Shown here piece by piece: positions 18,901 through 25,859 of a stretch of 64,000 bases of DNA (the first letter of the stretch is position 1; every line of letters starts with the position of its first letter). Source of the stretch: Phaeobacter sp. (lineage in GTDB: Bacteria > Pseudomonadota > Alphaproteobacteria > Rhodobacterales > Rhodobacteraceae). The notes below the pieces were generated by a model. That model had not been told where the DNA came from. It saw nothing but the letters and a program-made list of their open reading frames with translations, and ran no database searches. The DNA lies in assembly GCF_022825805.1 (NCBI RefSeq), contig NZ_JAJDWC010000016.1:1-64000 (forward strand), written 5' to 3'. Position numbers and translations under genes: made by a program.

Positions 18901-19347
18901 CGTGTGGTCATCGCCCATCGCCATCACGACGCCGCCGTATTTGGAGGATCCAGCCATATTGGCGTGACGGATGGCATCGCCAGAGCGGTCCACCCCCGGC
19001 CCCTTGCCGTACCACAGACCAAAGACACCGTCATATTTGCCTTCGCCGCGCACCTCAGCCTGCTGCGCGCCCCACAGAGCGGTCACGGCGAGATCTTCGT
19101 TCAGCCCGTATTGGAAGGTGACATCGCTGGCGGTAAGGTGTTTTTCCGCCCGTTTCATCTGCATGTCGACCGCACCGAGCGGCGAGCCGCGGTATCCGGT
19201 GACCAGCCCTGCGGTGTTCAACCCTGCCTGGCGATCGCGGTGTTTTTGCATCAACATCAGACGCACCAGCGCCTGGGTTCCGTTCAACATGACCTGCGAT
19301 TTGGTCAGATCAAACTTGTCATTCAGCGAGATCTTCTGCGTGCTCAT
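15928..19347 (-). CDS. Indolepyruvate:ferredoxin oxidoreductase, fused alpha-beta form
   Basis: Thiamine-diphosphate and iron-sulfur enzyme oxidatively decarboxylating aryl-pyruvates from aromatic amino acids to aryl-acetyl-CoA with ferredoxin reduction. At 1139 residues it fuses both subunits: an N-terminal pyrimidine-binding region (TGYRGSPLGAVD), a TPP-binding region (GGEGVNWVGEAPF, about 495-510), a cysteine-rich 4Fe-4S segment (NFDVCEGCGDCGVQSNC, about 634-650, with further Cys to CPSF near 682), and the gamma-type domain starting at VVITGVGGTGVVTIG (about 720). The ATG follows GGAGG. It is divergent from a LysR gene, with palindromes in the shared region and an intrinsic terminator downstream. 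Exact substrate preference is inferred. Confidence 0.9.
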   Translation of the reverse strand: MSTQKISLNDKFDLTKSQVMLNGTQALVRLMLMQKHRDRQAGLNTAGLVTGYRGSPLGAVDMQMKRAEKHLTASDVTFQYGLNEDLAVTALWGAQQAEVRGEGKYDGVFGLWYGKGPGVDRSGDAIRHANMAGSSKYGGVVMAMGDDHTGESSTVLHQSEWALMDCYLPIVSPAGVQEILDYGIYGIGLSRFSGLWTGLKTMKDTIEVTSVVDGNPDRMSLVTPEFDMPADGLNIRLDDDRFRQENRIIDYKRFAAEAYSHANKMDKRMWGKPGAKIGFVAAGKNWLDLVHAMSLLNIDETMAERLGITTYKVGQTWPLDMKGFNEWADGLDLIVVVEEKRKLIEIQIKEAIFDDRRGRRVYGWYKGGAGAMHREELFPTKYALDPIMIAEKLGQILIEEGRETEAIRAGMTALEDAKRSDNAEEIAARLPYFCSGCPHNSSTKLPDGSRAYAGIGCHFMVQWMDRETTGFTHMGGEGVNWVGEAPFSNRTHVFQNLGDGTYNHSGVQAIRAALAEGTNITFKILYNDAVAMTGGQEAEGGLSAQQIAHELTAMGVKTIAVVYDEKEDVNASLFPAGMRMHERAELMTVQKEFEQVAGVSAIIYVQTCAAEKRRRRKKGLFPDPDQRVFINFDVCEGCGDCGVQSNCVSVVPKETELGRKRAIDQSSCNKDFSCVKGFCPSFLTIEGAKIRKEPTAALDLPDLPTPELPTIQGTHNVVITGVGGTGVVTIGAVLAQAAQIDGKGAGMMEMAGLAQKGGAVHIHCRIANKPEDISAIRVSTGECDALIGGDLVVSAGAKTIGLMKTGKTGAVVNSHEIITGDFTRNTEFQIPSDRLQVALEARLRDRLDLFDASDLARVSMGDSIFSNMMVFGAAWQRGLLPISLKAIQQAITLNGAAVERNLRAFDIGRWAVLYPQEAARLMAPNVVELPKSLEEKIAFRKAQLVDYQGPRLAKRYGKLLAGISDKALKEAVAKGYHKLLSYKDEYEVARLLLSSREKAEAEFEGDLKISYNLAPPMLTGKDPNGRPKKRKFGPGLERWLRLLAKFKTLRGTPLDVFGYTAERRMERALIAQYEADMKEWLPKAAPEIMEPLIALAELPLDIRGFGPVKEDNAAKAAKRREEILALLRQGGEPMKTAAQ

Positions 19348-19395
19348 TCTTGGCCTCCCCAGCCTCGACTAGCTTGCTGCATACCCTGAAATAAT

Positions 19396-19479
19396 AGGTC
19401 ACAATTGCTGACCTGTATACTGTTTTTTGCCCTCGTCGTTTTCCCGGCATTGGTCTCATTGCGTTTCGCAGCACCAATG
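19396..19479. promoter_or_regulatory. Divergent regulatory region with two inverted repeats
   Basis: AGGTCA-N7-TGACCT is a perfect inverted repeat at 19396-19414, nearer the oxidoreductase start. CATTGGT (19448-19454) and ACCAATG (19473-19479) form a second, wider one nearer the LysR gene. Positions between divergent genes suit operators of the adjacent LysR regulator, or of an Lrp/AsnC-type factor for the first site. Confidence 0.45.
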
Positions 19480-19530
19480 AAATTGAAAATGTCGATACAT
19501 TTCATATAGGGTCAAAGCGAGGCATCGAAA

Positions 19531-20445
19531 GTGACGGGTATGGACTGGGACAAGCTAAGAATATTTCACGCAGTGGCAGATGCAGGCAGTTTGACCCACG
19601 CGGGGGACAAGCTGAATTTGTCACAATCCGCGGTCAGCCGGCAGATCCGGGCGCTCGAAGAGAGCCTCAGCTCCACCCTGTTTCACCGCCATGCGCGGGG
19701 ACTGATTCTCACCGAACAGGGCGAACTGCTGTTTGATGCCACCAAATCCATGTCCAAACGGCTTGAGGCGGCGTCTGCGCGGATCCGCGACAGCGAGGAA
19801 GAGGTGTTTGGCGAACTGCGGGTCACCACCACCTTTGGATTCGGCACGCTGTGGCTCGCGCCCCGCCTGACCAAACTCTATGAACAATATCCGGACCTAA
19901 AGATCGACCTGATGCTGGAGGAACGGGTTCTGGACCTGCCCATGCGCGAGGCCGATGTTGCCATCCGCATGAAAGAACCCAGTCAGGCCGATCTAATCCG
20001 CAAGCGGTTGATGACGGTGCAGATGAAACTCTACGCCTCGCGCTCCTATGTGGAACGTCACGGGATGCCGGAAGTGGCCGAAGACATCGGAGCACATCGG
20101 TTGATCTGTCAAAATCCCCGTTCGGCGCAGGTCGGCTCGGCTGCGGTTCTGGTGCAGAAACTGATGACCCACAATCCGTCATCATTGCTGACAGTGAACA
20201 ACTATTTCGGCGTGTTGCAGGGCGTTCTGCACGATTTGGGCATCGGTGTGCTGCCCGATTACGTGACCGAAGACTTCCCGGATCTGGTGCCGGTGCTGTC
20301 GGATGAGGACACCAACCCGGTTCCGGTCTACCTCGCCTACCCCGAAGAATTGCGCCATTCGCGGCGGATTTCGGCGTTCCGCGACTTTGTGCAGAACGAG
20401 ATCATCGCCCATCGCAAACACATGAAAGAGCTTGGCAAATTGTAG
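19531..20445 (+). CDS. LysR family transcriptional regulator
   Basis: A 304-residue LysR-type regulator: N-terminal winged HTH (about 4-63, with SLTHAGDKLNLSQSAVSRQI) and a LysR substrate-binding domain (about 92-295). The track start is a GTG at 19531; an ATG nine bases on (MDWDKLRIF) is equally plausible and resembles other family starts. Divergent orientation next to the indolepyruvate oxidoreductase suggests it controls that gene, but this class also has members regulating thiol or redox genes; the ligand is unknown. A candidate small RNA gene follows. Confidence 0.88.
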   Translation: MTGMDWDKLRIFHAVADAGSLTHAGDKLNLSQSAVSRQIRALEESLSSTLFHRHARGLILTEQGELLFDATKSMSKRLEAASARIRDSEEEVFGELRVTTTFGFGTLWLAPRLTKLYEQYPDLKIDLMLEERVLDLPMREADVAIRMKEPSQADLIRKRLMTVQMKLYASRSYVERHGMPEVAEDIGAHRLICQNPRSAQVGSAAVLVQKLMTHNPSSLLTVNNYFGVLQGVLHDLGIGVLPDYVTEDFPDLVPVLSDEDTNPVPVYLAYPEELRHSRRISAFRDFVQNEIIAHRKHMKELGKL

Positions 20446-20495
20446 CCATGCAAAAAACGCATGGCAGCAATGCTATTTTCTAAGGCTGAATATAC

Positions 20496-20524
20496 TTGAT
20501 CGGGCGACACAGCGCCCCTAAATC
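20496..20524 (+). promoter_or_regulatory. Candidate promoter of the small RNA
   Basis: TTGATC at 20496-20501, 17 bases, then TAAATC at 20519-20524. The match is moderate at -35 and weak at -10, but spacing is ideal and the implied start near 20531 coincides with the first base of the 5' hairpin of the candidate RNA. Confidence 0.4.
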
Positions 20525-20530
20525 AGCTCA

Positions 20531-20604
20531 TGAAGACAGCAACACTGCGGTCTTCATACCTCCCTGTTGGACTTCGGCCGAGCTTAGTGCTCGGCCTTTT
20601 TTTT
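20531..20604 (+). ncRNA. Candidate trans-acting small RNA, about 74 nt
   Basis: The stretch has the layout of a compact sRNA: a 5' hairpin (tgaagac at 20530-20536 pairing with gtcttca at 20550-20556), a single-stranded linker with CCTCCC (20559-20564), which is complementary to Shine-Dalgarno sequences, and a strong 3' terminator hairpin with eight T. No ORF fits, and the hairpin-linker-terminator order resembles alphaproteobacterial sRNAs with anti-SD CCUCC motifs. It could instead be the 3' end and terminator of the LysR transcript. I cannot assign an Rfam family. Confidence 0.5.
20576..20604 (+). terminator. Intrinsic terminator after lysR / small RNA
   Basis: GGCCGAGC (20576-20583), loop TTAGT, GCTCGGCC (20589-20596), then eight T. 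A canonical rho-independent terminator. The 386 bp from here to purL hold nothing I recognise apart from the purL leader. Confidence 0.93.
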
Positions 20605-20990
20605 GCGCCTGCCGCGAACTGGATTTCGCGGCGTCGACATGGGACTTTGCAGGTGGCGCCCTCCTGCTAAGTCATTGCCCTGCTGACACATATTATAGGG
20701 CGTCATATCAAAGTGGGCGCAAATTGCCGGAGGCCGTCACAGTGCAGCACGGCACCCTGCCGCTTTTCTAAAGCGCAAACTCTTAAGCAGAGGTGAACCG
20801 CACCGGGCAATCCGCATCCTTATTTGGCAGCAAAATTGCGCCGGACCGCAAACGCACCTACGGCTGCGAGCCTGGACACGAAATCTGGTCTGTGCAGCGC
20901 CCAACATGACAAAATGCGCTTTTTTCTTCCCCCTCGGCCCTGCTTGCCCTACAAGGCGCGCAATCGCAGCCATTGGGGGACGACAAAGGG

Positions 20991-23156
20991 ATGCAGGAAC
21001 CTGCCATCACGCCTGAACTGATTGCCAATCACGGGCTGAAGCCCGATGAATATGATCTGATCCTGGAAATCATCGGGCGGGAGCCGACCTTCACCGAGCT
21101 GGGTATTTTCTCGGCCATGTGGAACGAACACTGTTCCTACAAATCCTCCAAGAAATGGCTGCGCACCCTGCCGACCGACGGTCCACAGGTGATCTGTGGC
21201 CCCGGCGAAAACGCAGGCATCGTTGATATTGGCGATGGTGATGCGGTGGTTTTCAAAATGGAAAGCCACAACCACCCATCCTACATCGAACCCTATCAGG
21301 GCGCGGCCACCGGTGTTGGCGGCATTCTGCGCGACGTCTTCACCATGGGCGCGCGCCCCATTGCGTCGATGAACGCGCTGTCCTTTGGCGAACCGGCCCA
21401 CCATAAGACCCGACAGCTGGTCAATGGCGTGGTCGAGGGCATTGGCGGCTACGGCAACTGCTTTGGCGTGCCTTGCGTCGGCGGTGAGGTCCGTTTCCAC
21501 CCCGCCTACAACGGCAACTGCTTGGTGAACGCCTTTGCAGCCGGTCTGGCCAAAACAGATGGCATTTTCTATTCTGCCGCGTCGGGCGTTGGCATGCCGG
21601 TGGTCTATCTTGGTGCCGAAACCGGTCGCGACGGGGTTGGTGGCGCCACCATGGCCTCGGCCGAGTTTGACGACACCATCGAAGAAAAACGCCCCACGGT
21701 TCAGGTTGGTGATCCCTTCACAGAAAAACGCCTGATGGAAGCCACGCTGGAACTGATGCAGACCGGAGCGGTGATCTCGATCCAGGATATGGGGGCCGCC
21801 GGGCTGACCTGTTCTGCGGTTGAAATGGGCGACAAAGGTGGGCTGGGCGTGCGTCTGGATCTCGAAAACGTGCCGCAGCGCGAAGAGAACATGACCGCCT
21901 ATGAAATGATGCTGTCGGAATCCCAAGAGCGGATGCTGATGGTGTTGAAGCCCGAACTCGAAGCCGAAGCGCGCGCCGTGTTCGAGAAATGGGATCTGGA
22001 TTTCGCGATCGTCGGTGAAACCATCGCCGAAGACCGCTTCCTGATCATGCACAACGGTGAAGTGAAGGCCGATCTGGTTCTGTCCAAGCTGTCCTCTACC
22101 GCGCCGGAATATGACAGACCCTGGGTCGAAACCCCGGTGCCAGAGGCCCTGACAGATGCGGATGTGCCGACGATCGACCCGATCGACGGGCTGCGCGCGC
22201 TGCTGGCGAGCCCGAACTATGCGGGCAAACAGTGGGTCTATGAACAATATGACACCACCGTCATGGGCGACACGGCGCGCCGTCCGGGCGCAGGCTCTGG
22301 CATCGTGCGGGTCCACGGCACCGACAAACAGCTCGCGTTCACCTCCGATGTGACCCCGCGCTATGTGAAGGCCAACCCGTTCGAAGGCGGCAAGCAAGCG
22401 GTGGCAGAAGCCTATCGCAACCTCACCGCCATCGGTGCAAAACCCTTGGCCACCACCGACAACCTGAACTTCGGCAACCCTGAAAAGCCAGAGATCATGG
22501 GCCAATTTGTCGGCGCAATCAAAGGCATCGGAGCCGCAGTTGAAGCACTGGATATGCCCATCGTGTCGGGCAACGTGTCTCTGTACAACGAAACCGATGG
22601 CCAGGCGATCTTGCCGACCCCGACCATTGGCGCCGTTGGCCTGATTGCCGCTGGCGAAGAAGCCATTGTCGGCGAAGCGCGTGAAGGTCACGTGGCACTG
22701 CTGGTGGGCGATACCGTGGGCCATCTGGGTCAATCCGCGCTGCTGGCAGAGGTGTTCAACCGCGAAGACGGCGATGCGCCGGCAGTGGATCTGGAACTGG
22801 AAAAGCGCAACGGTGAATTCATCCGCGCCAATCGCGACTTCATCAAGGCCTGCACCGACCTGTCCGACGGCGGCCTGGCGCTGGCCGCGTTTGAAATGGC
22901 CGAAACCGCGGGCGTTGGCGTTCAACTGGATGCTGGCGACACCCAGACGCTCTTTGGCGAGGATCAGGGGCGCTATCTGATCGCCTGCAACTTCGATCAG
23001 GCCGAAGCACTGATGATGGCAGCAGGCCAGGCCGGTGTCAGCATCACCACAGTTGGCAAATTTGGCGGCGATACGGTCCGGATGGGTGGCTCTGACGCTG
23101 CGCTGAGCGATCTGAGCGAAGTGTTCCGCTCCAGCTTTGCCGCTGCGGTGGCGTGA
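20991..23156 (+). CDS. purL: Phosphoribosylformylglycinamidine synthase subunit PurL
   Basis: ATP-dependent fourth step of purine synthesis, forming FGAM from FGAR with ammonia from PurQ; this is the small-PurL type that works with PurS and PurQ. The 721 residues begin [11 protein letters not shown]. Visible family motifs include the catalytic-His segment [14 protein letters not shown], the nucleotide-binding ESHNHPS, and two AIRS-like halves ([15 protein letters not shown] starts a conserved block of the second). I chose the ATG at 20991 over an in-frame TTG at 20973 because relatives start MQEPxIT. The stop is followed by a strong terminator. purS and purQ are not adjacent. Confidence 0.95.
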   Translation: MQEPAITPELIANHGLKPDEYDLILEIIGREPTFTELGIFSAMWNEHCSYKSSKKWLRTLPTDGPQVICGPGENAGIVDIGDGDAVVFKMESHNHPSYIEPYQGAATGVGGILRDVFTMGARPIASMNALSFGEPAHHKTRQLVNGVVEGIGGYGNCFGVPCVGGEVRFHPAYNGNCLVNAFAAGLAKTDGIFYSAASGVGMPVVYLGAETGRDGVGGATMASAEFDDTIEEKRPTVQVGDPFTEKRLMEATLELMQTGAVISIQDMGAAGLTCSAVEMGDKGGLGVRLDLENVPQREENMTAYEMMLSESQERMLMVLKPELEAEARAVFEKWDLDFAIVGETIAEDRFLIMHNGEVKADLVLSKLSSTAPEYDRPWVETPVPEALTDADVPTIDPIDGLRALLASPNYAGKQWVYEQYDTTVMGDTARRPGAGSGIVRVHGTDKQLAFTSDVTPRYVKANPFEGGKQAVAEAYRNLTAIGAKPLATTDNLNFGNPEKPEIMGQFVGAIKGIGAAVEALDMPIVSGNVSLYNETDGQAILPTPTIGAVGLIAAGEEAIVGEAREGHVALLVGDTVGHLGQSALLAEVFNREDGDAPAVDLELEKRNGEFIRANRDFIKACTDLSDGGLALAAFEMAETAGVGVQLDAGDTQTLFGEDQGRYLIACNFDQAEALMMAAGQAGVSITTVGKFGGDTVRMGGSDAALSDLSEVFRSSFAAAVA

Positions 23157-23195
23157 TCTGCGCCATGAGCGCGACCTGCTCATATGACATTGCAG

Positions 23196-23233
23196 ACGGG
23201 TGGGACAGAAACGCTGTCCTGCCCGTTTTGCTT
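23196..23233 (+). terminator. Intrinsic terminator of purL
   Basis: ACGGGTGGGACAG (23196-23208), loop AAACG, CTGTCCTGCCCGT (23214-23226), a 13-bp stem with two G-U pairs, then TTTTGCTTTT. It also argues against a GTG start of the next gene at 23200. Confidence 0.85.
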
Positions 23234-23268
23234 TTGTCGGTCACACCATCCATCAGCGTGACTGCGCC

Positions 23269-23829
23269 ATGACAGACCTGCATTTGCCGAACTCGCAGTT
23301 GCCGGACTTGCACTTGCCCGAGCTGGACGCCGATTGCAGCCGCTGTGCGGCCCTGTGCTGTGTGGCCTATCCCTTTGCCGAAACCGAAGATTTTGCCATC
23401 CTGAAGGACACGGACACGCCCTGCCCGAACCTGTCAGAGACCTGTTTCGACTGCCGCATCCACCAGGGGCTATCCCAACAAGGGTTCGGCGGCTGTGTGG
23501 CCTATTCCTGCGCCGGTGCGGGCCAACGGGTCACGCAACATTTGTTTGACGGCGAAACCTGGCGCGACGATCCCGATCTGCTGCAGCACATGACCCATGC
23601 CCTGCGAGTGGTGCGGCCGATTCACGAAGCCTTGCTGATCCTGCGAGAGGCCCTGCTGCTGCCCCTGCCCGATCCGGTGCGCCAGCACTGTGCCGGGTTG
23701 ATCAACACGCTGGCCGTGGCGGATGCGACCTCCATCTGGGACTTTGAAGAGGGTGAGGTGCAGGACGCGTTGGCCAGCGTACCGGAATTTGTGGCGACAC
23801 TGGCCCCTTATGTGGCGCACCGGCGCTAA
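23269..23829 (+). CDS. Cys-rich putative metal-binding protein
   Basis: A 186-residue protein of unknown function. Nine cysteines cluster in the first half: Cys23, 26, 30, 31 (CSRCAALCC), 52, 59, 62, 76 and 81, with the pattern CxRCxxLCC...PCxNL...CxxHxxLxxxGFxGCxxYxCxGAGQxV. This resembles the putative zinc/iron-chelating (YkgJ-like) proteins and the N-terminal part of some actinobacterial pentapeptide-repeat proteins, but no pentapeptide repeats follow. No signal peptide is seen, so it is probably cytoplasmic. I chose the ATG at 23269; an upstream GTG at 23200 lies inside the purL terminator. It lies before bolA and grxD, which fits a role linked to iron, but that is inference. Confidence 0.65.
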   Translation: MTDLHLPNSQLPDLHLPELDADCSRCAALCCVAYPFAETEDFAILKDTDTPCPNLSETCFDCRIHQGLSQQGFGGCVAYSCAGAGQRVTQHLFDGETWRDDPDLLQHMTHALRVVRPIHEALLILREALLLPLPDPVRQHCAGLINTLAVADATSIWDFEEGEVQDALASVPEFVATLAPYVAHRR

Positions 23830-23896
23830 TCCTGCTTGCAGCACCCTTGGTGGCGACCTACATTTTCAGCAGCTAGAACATAAGGAAATATGCTGG

Positions 23897-24133
23897 ATGC
23901 CGATGCAAGCCCATGAAATCGAAGAGCTGCTGCGTGAGAGTTTTCCCGATGCGGAAATCCAGGTCGGTGGCCATGATGGGGTCCATATGTCCGCCATGGT
24001 GATCGATGAAAGTTTTCGCGGAAAGAACCGGGTCCAGCAGCAGCGCGCGGTCTATGCTGCGTTGAAGGGCAAGATGGACGGGTCCGACGGGGAACTGCAC
24101 GCCTTGGCTCTGACCACCAAGGCACCGGAATAA
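23897..24133 (+). CDS. BolA family iron-sulfur partner protein
   Basis: Small BolA/IbaG-like protein (78 residues) with the family core GGHDGVHMSAMVID and the following FRGKNRVQQQRAVYAAL helix. BolA proteins form [2Fe-2S]-bridged heterodimers with monothiol CGFS glutaredoxins and act in iron-sulfur trafficking and iron sensing; such a glutaredoxin, grxD, lies about 0.8 kb downstream on the same strand. The conserved His in GVH is a candidate cluster ligand. The ATG at 23897 follows AAGGA; a second ATG two codons on is possible. Confidence 0.88.
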   Translation: MPMQAHEIEELLRESFPDAEIQVGGHDGVHMSAMVIDESFRGKNRVQQQRAVYAALKGKMDGSDGELHALALTTKAPE

Positions 24134-24330
24134 CACCGGCATGGCGATGCGCGTTCTGACCCGTTTGATTTTACCGCCGGATGTCACTGTCACGTGCTGT
24201 GGCATTCAGGGGTTTGATCTGCGCATCGCCGGTTGCCGCAGCGCAGATGGCGTTATGCGGACACGGGGCGCGACAGGCAAACTAACAGGCAATCCGACGG
24301 GCACAGCAACCATCACAGGGGGCTGTTTCG

Positions 24331-24660
24331 ATGACAGAACTGCTGGCCAATGACGGGTTGATGGCCGTTCTGGTGATCGGTGTTATTGTGCTCGCCGGTG
24401 TCGTTGCCTGGGTCAATCAAAGCCGCAGCCCCTTTGTGGAGGAAGATGACGACCCCCGGTATCATACCCTGCGGTCTGATTATCAGTCCGGCATGGGCGG
24501 GGGCGCTATGCGCACCTGGAAAGTGCCCAAAGATCCCGATGAATATGCGCGATTTTTTGTCCCCAAGGGTCTGGCAACAGACCAGTCCGCCGCCCTGACA
24601 GATCAATCCGCAGACGCGTTAGAGGCAAGTGGCACAGACACAAAGAAGAGCGGGAGATGA
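24331..24660 (+). CDS. Small single-pass membrane protein, unknown function
   Basis: 109 residues: one N-terminal membrane helix (about 10-29, LMAVLVIGVIVLAGVVAWV) followed by a polar, Asp/Ser-rich tail with SDYQSGMGGGAMRTWKVPKDPDEYARFFVPKGL, split here by charged segments. I do not recognise a named family. The ATG is preceded by CAGGGGGCTG. It sits between bolA and grxD on the same strand, the 197-bp upstream spacer showing no recognisable element. The tail probably faces the cytoplasm if the N-terminus is outside, but topology cannot be settled. Confidence 0.65.
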   Translation: MTELLANDGLMAVLVIGVIVLAGVVAWVNQSRSPFVEEDDDPRYHTLRSDYQSGMGGGAMRTWKVPKDPDEYARFFVPKGLATDQSAALTDQSADALEASGTDTKKSGR

Positions 24661-24688
24661 CAGCTGTTCTGCGATCCTGACCCGTCGA

Positions 24689-24740
24689 CCCCATCCATCA
24701 CCCTGCCCCATCGGCCCCATCCATCGCCCTGCCCCATCGG
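24689..24740. repeat. Two tandem copies of a 26-bp unit
   Basis: Positions 24689-24714 and 24715-24740 are identical except at one base (A/G), unit ccccatccatcRccctgccccatcgg. It lies in the 296-bp spacer between the small membrane protein gene and grxD, and looks like a slippage or VNTR site. Nothing else was recognised in the spacer. Confidence 0.85.
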
Positions 24741-24956
24741 CCCCCTCCTATAAACCTGACCAACCCCAATCGCTGACACTTTGACCGGATAAAGCGGTCT
24801 GTCTTGTTCCAGACACATCCGCCGCCCTGCCCCGAACTCTGACCTTGGCAGGCCCACCAAACAGACCTCGCCGCATCGTGGGTCTTTCAAATCGCAAGCG
24901 ACTGCCGTATATCCAAACCAACCGAAATCGGATTAAAGCCCGAGAGGAAACGCAAA

Positions 24957-25319
24957 ATGACTGACGTAAAATCCCGTATCGACGATTTGGTAAAAGCCAA
25001 TGACGTGGTCCTGTTCATGAAGGGCACTAAGGACATGCCCCAGTGTGGCTTTTCCTCGCGTGTGGCGGGCGTGTTGAACTACATCGGGTTGAGCTATGCC
25101 GATGTGAACGTGCTGGCAGACGAAGAAATCCGCCAGGGCATCAAAGACTACTCCGATTGGCCGACCATCCCACAGCTCTACGTCAAGGGAGAGTTCGTTG
25201 GCGGCTGCGACATCATCACCGAGATGACGCTGTCGGGCGAACTGGATGGTATGTTCGAAGAAAACGGCGTCGCCTTCGACAAGGCCGCTGCTGACAAAAT
25301 CCGCGAAGCCAACGGCTGA
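24957..25319 (+). CDS. grxD: Monothiol glutaredoxin, CGFS type (Grx4)
   Basis: Iron-sulfur carrier glutaredoxin of 120 residues. The signature [10 protein letters not shown] places the single active Cys at residue 30; [10 protein letters not shown] and GGCDII form the conserved glutathione-binding and cluster-binding surface. These proteins hold a glutathione-ligated [2Fe-2S] cluster and pair with BolA, encoded just upstream. The ATG follows GAGAGGAAACGCAAA. A bidirectional terminator follows, facing zapA. Confidence 0.95.
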   Translation: MTDVKSRIDDLVKANDVVLFMKGTKDMPQCGFSSRVAGVLNYIGLSYADVNVLADEEIRQGIKDYSDWPTIPQLYVKGEFVGGCDIITEMTLSGELDGMFEENGVAFDKAAADKIREANG

Positions 25320-25392
25320 TCCGCGGTTTCCAGTTCCGCAAACCTAGGCGCGCCAATTTAACCGCGCCAATCTAAGCGCGCTGGTCTGAAAC

Positions 25393-25427
25393 AAAAAACA
25401 CCCTGCGATCGCTCGCAGGGTGTTTTT
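25393..25427. terminator. Bidirectional terminator between grxD and zapA
   Basis: AAAAAA, stem ACACCCTGCGA (25398-25408), loop TCGC, stem TCGCAGGGTGT (25413-25423), then TTTT. The A- and T-tracts on the two sides suit termination of both convergent genes. Confidence 0.9.
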
Positions 25428-25460
25428 GTTTGGCGTGTTGAGCACCTAGCCGATGCTCGC

Positions 25461-25859
25461 TCAACTCTGTGTCGTTGTCTCTTCCATCTGCTGGGCCAAG
25501 GCCTCGCTGCGCGCGGCAAGCTCTGCCAGCGTTTCTGTCACCAGAGGCGGCACCACCGGCACTTCGATACGTTCGGGCTCTGGTGCCGGTGCGGCGCGCA
25601 GCTCGGCCAATTCAGCGGTGCGCTCTGCCAGCTCGGCCTCGACCTCTTTGATCCGATCTTCGACCGCTGCGGTTTTGTCCGCCAGCATCAGACCCGCCAT
25701 CAACAGCATCCGTGCTTCGGGCATCCGGCCGATCTGATCAGACAGCACCTGCGCCTCGTCATCGAGCATTTTGGCCGCTGCGTGCAGATAGCTTTCTTCG
25801 CCGACCTGGCAGGACACTTCAAAGCCGCGCCCACCGATATGGATTGTCACTTCGGGCAT
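25461..25859 (-). CDS. zapA: Cell division protein ZapA
   Basis: Z-ring-associated protein that cross-links FtsZ filaments. The 132 residues show the ZapA head (MPEVTIHIGGRGFEVSC through SYLHAAAKMLDDEAQVL, ending near residue 60) and a following coiled coil rich in Ala, Glu and Leu (about 62-92), then a Pro-rich hinge and a second short helix. Its ATG shares one base with the stop of the upstream coiled-coil gene (TGATG), so the two are translationally coupled. Confidence 0.9.
   Translation of the reverse strand: MPEVTIHIGGRGFEVSCQVGEESYLHAAAKMLDDEAQVLSDQIGRMPEARMLLMAGLMLADKTAAVEDRIKEVEAELAERTAELAELRAAPAPEPERIEVPVVPPLVTETLAELAARSEALAQQMEETTTQS

Noticed and set aside
20949..23183. 744-residue open frame antisense to purL
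   Set aside because: G+C-rich coding produces long antisense frames; the sense strand encodes a full PurL with all motifs, and the antisense product is His/Gly/Arg-rich without family resemblance.
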